Source of the DNA: Acanthornis magna
Taxonomy: Eukaryota; Chordata; Aves; Passeriformes; Acanthizidae
Assembly (NCBI GenBank): GCA_036785705.1
Contig: JAWUZG010000015.1
Span: 4,913,001 to 4,977,000, forward strand
DNA length: 64,000 nt
Reading direction: 5' to 3'
Shown: one piece after another, positions 35,371 through 48,355 of the stretch
Layout: each line of letters starts with the position of its first letter
How positions within the stretch are numbered: the stretch's first letter is position 1
Notes under the pieces: generated by a model
Database searches by the model: none
What the model saw: only the letters and a program-made list of their open reading frames with translations
What the model was told of the DNA's origin: nothing
Made by a program: the position numbers and the translations under genes

Positions 35371-38300
35371 TACCCTGTGGGTACACACACCAATTACACC
35401 AGCAATAAGAAACTCCCTAGATGTTTCTACAGGCTTTAAAGTAAAACAAGAAGAGGCTGCACAAGGTCAAATGCACCAGGTCCAGCAGTCAGAGCTGACT
35501 TTGCTCCTCTCACAGTTCATCATTTCAGGCATGTGTCCAGATGAGACCCTGCCTGTTGGAAAGTGCTCACAGAGGCCTGATGGAGACTTTATTCCCCAGC
35601 TTTTCCAGATGGTCCACACTCCATCCCCCAAGAGGCAATCCAGAGCGGCTATAATACAGTCCCCATGCAAAGAGTCTCCAAAAGGAACCCTTTTTGCCGC
35701 AGATGAGAAAAACCTGGACAAGCTTGTCTTTTTAAGCTACATTACCCTTTACAAACATTTGTACTGACAGATGAGCTGGAAGAAGATTTTAGAAGCATTT
35801 CAAATAGATCTCGTTTCAGCAGCAGTGTTCTTTCTTTAAGGGAGATGCTGTGCCAAGAACACATCCAGCCCTGAAAACAGATCTCAAGGCGTAACAAGGC
35901 TCAAACAGGTTTTCTAAAGAATTCAGTGTGCCCAGAGATTATTTTCCAGCATTACACCTTCAATTACTAATTCCTCTCTCCTTTCTCTCAAAGCAGAAAT
36001 GCATGTTGCAGCCTGAACTTAAAACATGCAGCAGAAGTGGAACAAATCCAATAATCACACACCCAGGATGAAGTTCTGTTCATTACTTATTTCATCCTCA
36101 AAACTTTCAGTCAATGTCTTAGCTGATTAAATCTTCAGTAGGAAAGGGGCCTCAAAGATAGTCCAGGATGTTGAATTTACAAGTCTGAGTACTCTGATAT
36201 GAAGTCGATTTCAGGTTACATTATTTCAGTCTCCATTAAGGGCTATGACCTAAGCAATTCGACACAAACTACAACAACTCATTTTACTTCCCACTCACTG
36301 CAAGTTTCATCTAAAAGCCTCATGTCACAGAAGGCCTGCTATATACAAAAATATAGCAAAAAATGAAAATTTGACAGCAAGTTGTGGCAGTAAGTGCTTT
36401 GCAATCAATGTCAGTTTGCACCAAAGTGAAAGCAGGTGGTGAGCAATGACCCTGTTACCAAATGGAAGAGAGCAGGAATCTATTCTCTTCCCCAGCAGAC
36501 ACAAGAGTCACATCACTGAAGTACCTCTTTCAATTTTAAATACTGTTAACGAATTTTAAACCCAAATGTGGTATATTCTTTGTTGTTTTTGTTGTTGTTA
36601 TAAAGGGAATTTGGAAAGGTTTCTAAAACCTACATACAAAGAATTGCTGCGAATCACATTGGTGGTTTGACACAGCCACAAATCCGATGAGGTTTGCGGT
36701 AAGGTTCAGAGTGTCCTCCTCATGCAAATGTTACAGAAGATTCAAGACCACTTAACAAACAATAAAAGAGAGAAGCAAGCTGCTCCTAGGCTTATTTTTA
36801 AAAAGACTGTGTAACTACAAGGTGACAGAATGAACCATTTGTCCTTAATAAAGATGTCACAAGTTAAAAGTATTTGCTGGGAAGAACATACTAAATATGC
36901 TGGAAAGGTAATGCTTAAAAAAGACATAAACAATTAACAGAGCTTTAAAAATTCTTGGCAGATGGCTGAATAGAAAAAAAGAAAGGAAACCCATTCAAGG
37001 GATGTCAATGTTATGAATCAAGACAGGTGACATTTAAAACCAATGAATAAAACATCACGAAAACCTGTCTCTTTTTATAAATCATGCTTCACAGTGGAAC
37101 TACATCTAGGTAATACACTTCAAGATCTTCCTCAATAAGCAGGAGATACCATGGGGGTACAATTCAGCTTTGAAAGTTAATAGTTGTCTATCCTGGACTG
37201 CCTTCTGTTGTCAGAAAAACAGTCCTTTTATTCAAGTTTGTTTCCCTCCCTCCTATTTAAAAAAAAAAAATCGTAGCCTTAATGCTCTCCCACAGAAAGA
37301 AATCTTTATTTTAGATTCAGCAAGTTTTCTTGCTTCCCAACTAGGAATCTGCCCCAGTTCCATAGGGCCTAGACAGAGCTATCTATCAGCCATCCCAGAT
37401 CTGGCTTTATCTCTCAAACTGATGAATGCCCTAGCAAGTAAGTTCACTTTATGTTCCAAGTAAGACTATTGGAAGAAATCAGTGCCTGAGAAGCAATTTT
37501 TATTCTAGTCACCACTGGGAAAAAGGAGAGTTCATGATAGATGAAGGGAAGACACACTTGGACAGAGAAATCCCTGAAGATTCACTCAGAGTGTTTAGTT
37601 TAGTCTTCGAAAAACGGTGTTGAAAAAAGCTCTACTTTACCCAAACTTTTTTCTTCCACTACACAAAACTATACATATTCAAGTGCATTTTTTGAACAAT
37701 CAATCTTCATTCATCACACAAGGGTCAGAGAAACTTGCTCTCTTAGAAAATAAAGAATGTAATCTAAATTTCATAATAATTCAATAGAAGTCTCAAGATT
37801 ATTTGATTTTCAGCAATGCCATCTAAATGACCTACAAATGTGCACACTCTAATACAGCTTTTTTTGCTCCTGTCCAAGCAGACAGACTTTCTGGTGTGTT
37901 AGTAACCAGCTCAAATGACTCACTTGAGTAATTTGAATGGGAGAAAGGAGGAACAAAAATATTAGTGCACAGGCCTGCATCTGACACCTTTACCAAGCTG
38001 CTTAAAAGGCAGGAGTAAAAAGATGATAAACCTAAGAGGATCACAGCAAAATCAGGAAACACTATAAAATGATAAATTATAAAAAGTCACACACCAGCAG
38101 CTTACCCATATAATGCAGATACTCCTAGAATCTGCCTTAACCCTGTATCCTCAGCATGCCCTCTTCCTACTGCTAGCAAAGACCCAAAGACCAATTCCAA
38201 CAAAATAAGAGCCAATTATTCAGTCTGCCATCATTTTCAAAGCTGGCAAGTGCACAGAAAATACTCTCAAGTTTTTAATCGATTGAACTTTTAAAAGGAC

Positions 38301-39146
38301 AAAAGGTAGTAAAGCTATAAAGCATCAATATTAGATTGCTAACAAATGCTATCCAAATGGATGTTCAGAGAAACCAAAGACGTTGAATGTTCCAGGTACT
38401 GGCAGACAACGAGCTGCTCACAAGACAAATGACACCTTCACAGACAGAATACAATAAATTAGAGACTCTGGTCATTGTAAAGCAGCATGTGTTTACTGTT
38501 ATTGATAAGCAATAAATCACTTGCCCTCCAGCAGTTCCTCCCTATAAATCACTCCCAATGAAAGAAACAGATGGTTCCAGCACGCAGGCATTCTTCAGCA
38601 CAGCCTGAGCGGGGAGAGGGAGCGAGCTGAGCTGAGCCATGACCACTTTACCTGCAGTTGTTGTGCAGGGGAGCAGCAGGAGCTGCAATTCCCTGCTCCC
38701 GAGATTCCAGCTGTGGCTGTGGCCAGGTTGTGCCAGGCTGAGCAGCACTGGGTGCCCCAGAGGGCATCCTCGCTGCCCTTCCCTGGCTGGGACTGCAGCC
38801 CACTGCGATCCAGCGTGGCTGATCCTCCCTGCCTGGAGCACACCTGACACGCACCAGCAGACTCTGACCTGCGGGCACTGCCAGGCTGGCCTCACCCCTG
38901 AATCAAAAATACAGCGTGACCCTAATGCTCTGACAGCCTCGCTCTGAAACAATTCAGCTTTCTGTGCCCTTTTCATCAACTTCCATTTCTTGCTATCACA
39001 CCAATACCTAATTTGTCTAACTGGAAGGAAACGGATTCATGTTCATGTTTTCACTGCAAACAAACAGCCTGATGTTCATGCTGAACAAGCTGAAGTCACC
39101 ATTAAGATGAACACAATTTCCTTTTCTGCTGGCCAGAAGAGGGTTT

Positions 39147-39179
39147 ACTTATTTATTTATTTATTTATTTATTTATTTT
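39147..39179 (+). repeat. (ATTT)n microsatellite
   Basis: About eight uninterrupted TTAT/ATTT tetranucleotide units lie in the STK4 last intron. A likely length-variable marker. Confidence 0.95.
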
Positions 39180-42100
39180 AAAAATCTGTTTCCAATGTAA
39201 CCTTTTGAACTACTAAGTAAAAACACAGAAAGAAGGATGTGAGTAATAACAGAATATCCCAGATTTGATCAGCATAATGAAACATCGTCTCCAGTAAACT
39301 GAAAATTTTATTTTTCTTTACGACTTCAAGAAAAAGAATTATACCTGCACTCAGGGAAGGGCAAGGTTTGCTTTTATATACATTATACTTGTAAAAAAGA
39401 AAAATCTAAGCAGTAGCTGTTAAAAGCTTTGTCTAGAAGCTTCTTACAGACACAGAAAAATCACAGTTTTCTATCAAGTAATTATAAATGGACATACAGT
39501 TACTCAGCTATTTAATGGAGGCTGCAGTTGCAATACCAACTCTTGCAATGCAGGTAATTTAAGACCTCCAAAAGATGCAAATATACTTTTAGAAACTGGA
39601 CTCAATTAAAATTTAAGTGTTTTCGTGATGTTTTGCTTCAACCACCTGCCAGACCATTGCTTTGTCTCTTATCTGAACAAACTGCAATTCCAAGTGTGAA
39701 ATACATTTCTATTGTCCCCTCCCTTGTCCCACTGGCTTGGTGAGCCAGCAGCCAACCCCTAGAGCTTCCAGTCCCAAGGAGCCCTGGGCAGGACTCAGGG
39801 TAAGCAAACAAAACCAGAGTACAGACACTTTTGAAAAAAAGATGTCTCATTTCAAAACTGGTCTACTTTAAGGAGCACATTCCACAAGAAGTCACATATG
39901 GACAGCAAATTGTGGCCCGAGCACTTTGGAAGCAACGGGCCAAACAACTGGAAAGAGATCTGTAGCTGGGGAAGAGCTGTGTGTGATCCCACAACCCCTG
40001 AAGCTCCTTCTCTGCCCATCCCTGACAAAAATGGCAGCTGATGAGCACTCGTATTCTTCCTCCCAATTAGAGGCAATTAACACCTCCTGCTCATCCTCCT
40101 TTAATTTGCCCTGGAAAAAATTTCATAAGCCACAGCTCTATTGCTTGCAGGACAGCCTTCCCCAGCAGTACAGAAACAGATGACACTGTGCATTGAAAAG
40201 TGATGAAGTCTGTTTTGGAATCCAGGGAAATCACAGCAATCTTTCCTGTCCAAAGAAATTCCCATCAGCAGCCAGCGAGACACTGCTCAGAGGGAGCTAA
40301 GAGATGAGCTAATGCAGAGAATGGCACTCACAGCATGGAAACACAGAGCTGAAACACAGGTTCACTCCCAGCAGACTGCAGGGTGGTGGCACTGTGACCA
40401 AAGGCCGCAGCAACAGCCACCTTCCACGGGAATCTGAGAAACTGCCCATGCCTACTCCTTCCACTTCTGCAAACCCTGACATTATCAAGGGTACACACTG
40501 GTTTGAATTTGTAAAGACAGAAGCTGTGCTCCAAAGTGTTTCTGCTCCAATGAGAGAACCTGTGAATGCAGATCCTCTTCATTAAACCCAAGAGAGAGAA
40601 GGACAGACCCAAATCGTGGCTGTTGATAATTGCAGGAATGGGAAACGTCTGACTCACCAAGACCTTGCAGATGCAAGCAAATCAGGGTTTTCCCAAAAGC
40701 AGCAGCATACTTCTTAGGAAAGAGACATAAACCTTGTTTCTGGTTGTTATCTTCCTTCCCAGGGCTGAGGCAGCAGGATGGAGATTGCCAGCGCAGGAAA
40801 CAAGGAGGTCCTGCAGAGGAATGGCACTGCCTCCCTTTAACAGCCCAGCTCCCTCCTGCTGCTGCTCCAGGGCAGCACACGGAGCAGCTACGGACAATTC
40901 AGAAGTGTCTGTACCAATCCAGCTCTCAACAGGCTGCCTTGCACAAGCAGGGGATGCTGGGCAGATACACCGGTGCTGGAATCAAAGAAAGCCTCGGAGC
41001 AAGCAGCTCCAATTCCGCGTGCAAAGCCTGCGGAAAGATTCGATGTCCTGTAGTACTCCTGCCCTAATCTCTGTTAAAAGTTCATGTCCTACTTGACTTC
41101 TCATTCAAAACGAGCCCCCAGGATAGCAAAAATGCACTGATAAATGAAAAAATGATGACTTAGAATTACAGCAAAACCTAAGCTCAACACTACAGGTATT
41201 AAAAAAACCCAGCAGCCGCATCATGATGGCAAAATGTGAGATTGACTGGGGCTCAACTGCCACTGATTTTTGCCTGTGGAACCACACTCCTGAAATAAAA
41301 TTGAAAAGGTTTCAGTGTTGTGACAGCTCCCATAAGCCAGGAGTGGCTGGCACCTGCTAATTTGCTAACAAAACAGGCTTTCAATAAAAGGATTACTGAT
41401 GTAATACAAAGCATTCATGACTGGCTGATCCACAAATATGTGCTACAATAGGTTTGGCAACACTGAGGGCCTTTCAAGCAGGGCCAGAATGAAAACAAGT
41501 GATTCTACTTTAGCCACAAGTGATATTAGAATACTGACCTGCTCAGAGCAGTTAAAAGGCTTTTAAAATAAGAATAAGTAAAGGGTTTGTTGTGTCTAAG
41601 GGCAGGAAGCACTACACAACTAATTTTCCTGCATGTTACAGTACTACTGAAAGATTAAAGTGAAAAAATGTAGGACATTGTCTAAACAAACCTTCTAGCA
41701 TTATTAAGTCTGTGCAACAGCATGTGACTAATGCTCACTGGCAAAATTAAATTCAACTATAAAAATTCTGAGATCTGATTATGGCAATTAGGAATTCTCC
41801 ATACAATGCAGCCTGCCCATCATCAGCCTACCCCTGCAGCAGTCTCCTGTTGGAGTTTGTTTTATTCTTCTTAAAAGCAAGAATTTTTGCCCATAATTAG
41901 TATTTTTCTCCCCATGTTAAATAAATCATAATGTTGTTGAAAATATTGTTCGCAATCAATCAGGGCTTAAAAGATCCTTGTTCAAACATGAGAGGGGATA
42001 AACATTAACAGCACCAGGCATTGACTAATCAGTTAATAACAACTTCTACCTCCGAATTCCAAGGCTGGAAATAATTTCCTGGAAATACTCTGGATTAATG

Positions 42101-44603
42101 CCATCTCTGATCATAACCAGTACACAGCCAGAGCATCACATTTAGGAGGAATGGAGTTCATCACCTTTCAGAACAGGATCTCTAGGTTTTCAGCTCTGCA
42201 GTGGATGGGGTTGACTCAATCTAACCCTCATCTAATGTGACATTGCCATTGTGATATAAATAGTGTCTTATTTGCCTGCTTCAGAAGAACAATGTTAGTC
42301 AAGAAAAGGTCAAATGGTTTTGCCACAGGGAAAAAAAGAGAAAAAATCCTTCGTAATTTAATATTACCCCCTTTTTTTTTTTTTGGAAGACAGGAGACTC
42401 CAGGTGCTAGTCACACAGGAGGGAGAGGAATACAGAAAAGAGAAGGCATATTTATCTAGTCTGCAGCAGCAGAAAGCAATAATATTTCAATCATTTCTTA
42501 AGGCCCAGAGGAACTAATATTTACCCTGCATCTCACTGATCTCATCTCTACTCAGAATGCTGCAAACTCTGTAGAAAAAGGCTGCTCAAACCTGCCTGCT
42601 TTGACAATGCAGAAATTATAGCTGCAGGCAGGTCTAGGACAGATGTACTGGATACAACTGATGAATGTCTTTTTTTTCTTATTCCCCAGTGTTTATTGCA
42701 TTGATGCTTTCAATTAAGATCATTAATATCATTTATTATCATATTAATCATCTTACCCATAGTTAGCCATCAAATCAATCAATTTTTTGCCAAATGGGAA
42801 AAATACATGATTTAAAGTCTTTGAATACATTATACAACGTGAGCTTGCTACTAACCCTCAGATAAAGGCTACACAAACACCCACATTATTTATTAAGGCT
42901 GCTTTCAAGCAATTTTCTCATCCTACAGAAAAAAAGTAGCTCTGTTCCAAAATTTACACGCAAGGCAGGCTGGTACATTCATACACAACTGAACTAGAGA
43001 AACATACAGGCAGAAAGTGAAATTTCTACAAATTACTTCACAAAGGTGACCCAAAGGCCGATTTATTGCTCGCTTTCATTGCTTCCAGCACCCTGGGAAT
43101 CTGTGCACATGGCAATATTGCACTACTAAAGGAAATCAGTAAACAGGGTCACGTGTGTCAAAAGAGTTGCTTTTCATGTTCTAAAAATATTTGTGGGTGC
43201 TGTTCGCTGGGAAGGCACCGACCTCTGCTTGTACCCTGCACCTACGGCTCCCACTGTGCCCAGGGGAGAACATCCCACTCAGAGGAAATACACTGCTAAA
43301 CTTGTTATCAACCAAATTAGGAAGTAAAATAATTACAGCAAATTTCCCCCTGGGCCATCCTCTGCAGACTACAAAAGACTCCGAAGATACTCCGAAGCAG
43401 CCCATCTCTCCTGGGAAATGCCACACATTGAAAAACAATTGTTTATCATTCAATTAAGGTACAGCATGAGGTGAATGAGATAAATGAAGTATCTGACTTG
43501 ACTGGAACTGTGTGTTGGGCCCAGACACACAGGCAGCTTGAGGGTTATTTTTGCACAAAACTTATTTATGCAGTGACTTTATGCCTTGAGACCAAAGATA
43601 ACAGAGCATAAAGGGCTACGAGGAAGGGAATGCAGGAGGTCCCCTCAGCTATTCTTTGCAGCCTGAGTAAGAAAATAAGCAGCAGCAAAGACAACAAAAT
43701 TAGAGCAGTAAATCTATAGAAAGAGAAGGAAAAGCTCCAGCTATTATTCCAGCCTTAGAGTGAGGCATCTTCTCCAGCCATGAATAGCAGAGGGATTTGG
43801 CCTTCCACACTTTGTGAAGGAGTGAAAATCACCAGCTACTGCCAGAGTGACAACCTGGACCACAGGCAGCATGAGCAGGCAGTGAAAGGGCACACAGAGC
43901 ACCAAGTGCTTGCACTGAAACATCACTGAAGGAAAATGATGAGGGAACAATGTTCAGCATTTCCTGTTTTTTTGAAATCAAACACATCCTCACCAAACCG
44001 CCCCCTCCCCCCAAAAAAAAACAACACTCAACCCAAAAAACCCCCCAAAAAATTAGGAATAATAGCTTCTTCTCAGAACTTCTGAAAAGTTCCTGAAAAT
44101 TCTGAGCATGCCAGCCTTAGTTACAAAGAATGAAAATAAGGATTTGGAAAGATAAATGAAGACAAGCTTGATGTTTATATAATAAAATAAAACCCAGTGC
44201 CAAAGCTTGAGACATACAAGGATATTCAATTGTTTTAACACCGTTCTTTGTCAAACACTACACACTGAGGATTTGCATTTTCCAACTGCCATCTGGATTT
44301 TTTTTTTTTTAATTTTAAATGCATAATGGGGAAGTAAAGCAAGACAGCTTATATCTTCATGTCCTCAGGCTTTTTAGTTCCTTTGTTTGCTTAAACAAGG
44401 AAAGGTTACAGATAATGACTGGCTATGATTACTGAGAAATACATAAAGAAAACGAGTTTTTCAAAATGCCCCATCCAAACGCATTAGCAATTAGAACCTC
44501 CTCAGGTTTCCATTAGTCTGTCAAAACAAGAAATAATCTTATGGCAGCTGACTAAAATTCTTAAAGATTGTTACATTGATTGAATTTCAAAGTATAGACT
44601 TAC

Positions 44604-44761
44604 AAATTCGTAGTCTCCATCCTGTGGTACTTTCCAATCAGATGAATTTTTTGTCTGGCCAGACACATTCTTCCCAAAGCTATTGATTTGATTCTCCTTC
44701 TCCTTCTGTTCAAAATATTCAAGGAATGATGGTCTGGCTGGCTGCATCGTTTCATCCCTCC
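44604..44761 (-). CDS. STK4: STK4 exon: linker and start of SARAH domain
   Basis: Completes residue 383 and encodes 384-435. It begins RDETMQPARPSFLEYFEQKE and ends with DGDYEF, which leads into the SARAH domain. The acceptor CATTTCCAG (AG at 44763-44762) and donor TTT|GTAAGT are canonical. The two leading bases GG complete an Arg codon begun in the upstream exon (A|GG). It includes the ETM motif, one of several Thr-Met sites in the linker that are phosphorylated and bound by SLMAP (STRIPAK) or MOB1 in mammals. The length is the same as human, with substitutions clustered in the SFGK..SGQTKNSS segment. Confidence 0.97.
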
Positions 44762-46062
44762 CTGGAAATGTTAAAAATAATAAAACAATAGTTGTTTTGA
44801 AAAATACAGTTTTGGTTATACCGCCCTACATCATGCCCAAAAGTGATTTTATTTTTCTAGCACGCACTAAATCACACAGTACTGCTGAAGTACTTGCTAA
44901 AATACTATTTTTCAGCAGCTTTTCCATCATAAAACTGACTGCAGAGTGAGAAAAGTGGAGAAGGAAAGCTGAAAGCCCACCACAGAAGTGATTACGATGC
45001 TGGAGGCCTTGGCCTCTAGACCTGCAATCCATCCCTGACAGCACACTCCAGGTAACTTCATGCCCTGAATGCCAGAACTGAGCAGCTGCTGGCGAGACAG
45101 GCTGGGGTTTTCATCCCAGCCAGGCTCCATGCACTGCAAAACAAGCAGCCTTCAAAAACAGTGCTGTTTTACAAACAGAAACTCACCTTTCTGTCTGTGA
45201 ACAGAGCAGGACAAAAATGAGGCTTTCAAAGTCCACAAACACCTTATAAATACCACACAATCTGCCTTGGGTACAAGTGGTCAAGTTCTCTATATTGTTT
45301 GTGTAGAAAGGCTTACTTAGGTTGCAAAACTTTTTTTTTTCCCCTTTTTATAAATACTCAGTACGTTTTCAAGTTTACTGCCCTAGTTTTCTTTTTGTAA
45401 ATTAATTCTTCTTTCTTGGTGGAAGAAAGACTTAGACTCAAACAAGCCAGATATATAGATTAACCATTCAATTCTAGACTCTAATTAAGAAACTTGGGGT
45501 AATGAGAAATGGGAGGGCGGCTTCATTTGTAGGGTGACGACAGCACAGTAAGGAAGGAAGTGGTGAAATGTGAGAGGATGGCAATGATGATTCCTAACAC
45601 AGACAGCAAAAAAAGCCAACACAGGAAGAAAACATGAAATTTAACTTCACAGCAAGTCAAGGTCAAAAGGCTTCCAGCATCTCCAAGGGAAGATTTCTTC
45701 AGCAGTGCAATCAGTCCAGCACCAGATGCTGCCCAGGCTCTGCACACTAAAATCAGCCTGTCCTGAGCTACAGCACAGCTAGTACCTTGAGAAGAGTCTC
45801 AATCCAAGCTAAGAGGCAGCCTTGCACACCACATATGCTTTACCAGGGCTGCAACACAGGACCATGACTGCTGCAGACACAGCTAAAGGCTGCTCACAGC
45901 TCAGTGCCACTGCACTGCTCTTGCTGATGAAATGCTCCACCAAAACCTGTGAGCATCATGGAAGCAAGCACTGTAACCTACTAAATGGTTTTGTTCTGTA
46001 ACACAGGGTTCTCTAGACACGAGAATAGGTTACTCATACTTGAAACATATGTTTTAGGTGAT

Positions 46063-46128
46063 GCAGAAACCATAATTTTCAGAAAGCAGGATGAGGCAGA
46101 AACCATAATTTTCAGAAAGCAGAAAATG
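46063..46128. repeat. 33-nt tandem duplication
   Basis: GCAGAAACCATAATTTTCAG and its flank start at 46063 and again at 46096. The two copies are almost identical, which suggests a recent local duplication. Confidence 0.95.
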
Positions 46129-47385
46129 GCATCAGAACAGCCTAAGTCTGGACTGCAGAAATAAGTTCACTGCTGAATGCCATACGTTTGAAATAAATAT
46201 AATCTGTCAGGCAGGCAACCAACCAAGAGTTTAGAGCTTCAAACAAGCACACAGGGGATGTCCTGTGATGGGTTGGCAGGGTCTGTGTAATGCAGAGACT
46301 CTCCCACAAGAATCTTGTACAGAAGGCAGGCTGTCACAAAACAGTCCTCTCTAAGGACATTCAGCAGTGCTTTCCTCTTGAAAAAATATTAGCTGCTCTG
46401 GAAACTCATTAAGATTTAATCACTGAATATTAATCTTGCATATAAAATTGCCACCCAGTGATCCAGAACTTCCCTGGCAGACTCTGTCTGATCCTCAGAG
46501 AAGCTGATGAATTCCTTGGTCAGCTTCAAGATACTCTAGAAAATTATTTGCCTACAGACATGTTAAATACAGAACAAATTTCTACAAAGTATGAGAAATC
46601 TTGGCAGGACATTTGGGTTGTGATACTGAGGGAAGTGTGGTTCTGCACAGCCCTAAATGTCATGATGCATTTTGAAATAGCCCTGCATCGTTTTGCCTCT
46701 CCAGGGCCAGCTAAAAGCTCAAGCATGAACTGAAGTGCTGATACTTTTGCACCGTGACAACTGGAGCAAAGACAAATTATTATACCCCTGGCAGCAGTTC
46801 CCCTGTTTTAAAAAACAAAACTAAAAAACTCATCATACATAATTAGATCAAGAAAGACACCTTCAGACCGCCAGCGTGAAGGTCAGGCAGGGAACACGTC
46901 TGCGAAGTGGAGAACAGATTTGCTGTTGGGAATAATTACTGAAATACAATCACAATCCAATTACTGCTGAGTGATAAAACATTTATTTAGAATGAAGTAA
47001 ACACACCCCTTGTACTCTGCTGCAGTTCACCCTGCTTGAAGCAGGAGGTAAGTTATTACGGACAATCATGGCAATGTTTAACACCAACTAATTTTGTAGA
47101 AAGAGAAGAATTCATAACTAGCCAGGCTAATCTATACACAGCTCACTGACAGCCAGCCTGGGTCTTGGTAATTCAGACTTCCTAGGGGGAAAAATGAGAA
47201 AATCTAAATCACGCTTGCATTCTGTTTTGAAGATTACTGTTTGCAGCACAGCAGACTTTGAAAGCAAATGTTTCGCTCCGGTGACATTGGCTTATTCAGT
47301 TATTTTCTATTTACTTTTTAAAAAACTGTTCACTCCAAACAGAGCTTAATTCAGAGTGCCAGTTAAAATAATCATGCTCATTTCC

Positions 47386-47965
47386 TCACATCTTGTGTTT
47401 CACCAGGAACTGCAGTATTTGCACTTGGCAGAAGAGATTTGCAGAGTCCCACCTCTCCATTCTGCCCAGGTCCCTGGGGATGGCATCCCTTCCCTGCAGC
47501 ACGTCAGCTGCACCACACAGCTCAGAGTTGACAGTGGTAAAAGGAAGAGCAGGGAAAATTACCCATAGAAGTTCTTCTTGCTGCCCTTGATGCCCCTGGC
47601 CATATTTAATTCTATCAGGCACATAGAATTATCATTCTATAGCTTTCCTAACCTGATCCCCGGCTGCTCGGACAATCTCTGTGTATTTCTCCAAGGCTAC
47701 CTGTCCTTGCTTCCACCCTCTGCAGGCTTCCTTTTTATGTCTGAGTTTGTCCAGGAGTCCCTTGTTCATCCATGCTGGCCTCAAGGCATTTCTGCCTGAC
47801 TTCCCCTTTGTCGGGAGGAGATTAGCCTTGGATACTAATAAGCTTTTTTGTGCCCCCTTTTCCCTCCGTGAGGTTATCCCATGATACTCTACCAAGCTGA
47901 TTCCTGAAGAGGCCAAAATCTGTTCTCCTGAAGTGCAGGGCAATGAACTTTCTGTGTGACCTCCT
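47386..47965 (-). mobile_element. Internally deleted CR1 LINE ORF2 remnant
   Basis: On the - strand, translation shows ORF2 landmarks in order across at least two frameshifts. [15 protein letters not shown] is near 47930, [19 protein letters not shown] near 47760, [11 protein letters not shown] near 47720 and LNMARGIKGSKKNFYG near 47600. After only about 30 nt comes a segment, roughly SELCGAADVLQGRDAIPRDL, that matches the region just after the reverse-transcriptase catalytic site. The central RT palm is therefore missing. The copy is dead, with frameshifts and stops, and is transcribed in the sense direction within the STK4 pre-mRNA. Sequence from about 47970 to 48290 may be more of the same element but I could not recognise it. 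Confidence 0.8.
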
Positions 47966-48289
47966 CGCTCTCCCCAGAGAGAGGATGAGAGGAATGGTGT
48001 GAACTGCAGCAAAGGGTGGCTTGGTTGAACACAAAGAGCAAAGTTTCACAACAGAGGTGGTTGTGCAACAGAACGGGACCAGAGTGACTTTGCAAGGCCT
48101 CACACAATCAGATCTGACACTGCACTTGTCCCATTCCAGGGACAATTCCAAACTGGGAATCAGACTGATGAGCTTCAGAGGTCCCTGCCCACCCAAGTGC
48201 TTTTGTGGCACATGCTCTTCAAACCCACCATCAGACACCGCTAACCCTGCAGTCACCTTAGACCCTACAAACAACAAACAACGTTTAGC

Positions 48290-48355
48290 CACCAATTTAA
48301 GTACATTTAATCACCAATTTCAATACATTTCATCACCAGTTTTAGTACATTTCTA
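48290..48355. repeat. 22-nt minisatellite, three copies
   Basis: Three adjacent diverged units beginning CACCAATTTAAGTACATTT, CACCAATTTCAATACATTT and CACCAGTTTTAGTACATTT start at 48290, 48312 and 48334. They sit about 325 nt from the recognisable CR1 sequence. Confidence 0.9.

Larger units (their letters stand above)
25571..44603 (-). other. STK4: STK4 last intron (19 kb)
   Basis: Donor GTAAGT at 44603-44598 and acceptor at 25572-25571, - strand. I saw no coding exon inside on either strand. It holds a CR1 3'-end fragment near 35145-35370, an (ATTT)n microsatellite at 39147-39179, a short tandem duplication at 26611-26656, a T9/A15 inverted homopolymer pair at 31846-31876 and A-rich low-complexity DNA near 33720-33760. 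The rest is AT-rich and featureless to reading. Confidence 0.9.

Noticed and set aside
38542..38979. 145-codon - strand frame in the STK4 last intron
   Set aside because: Overlapping frames on both strands, no recognisable domain and no convincing splice sites; treated as chance.
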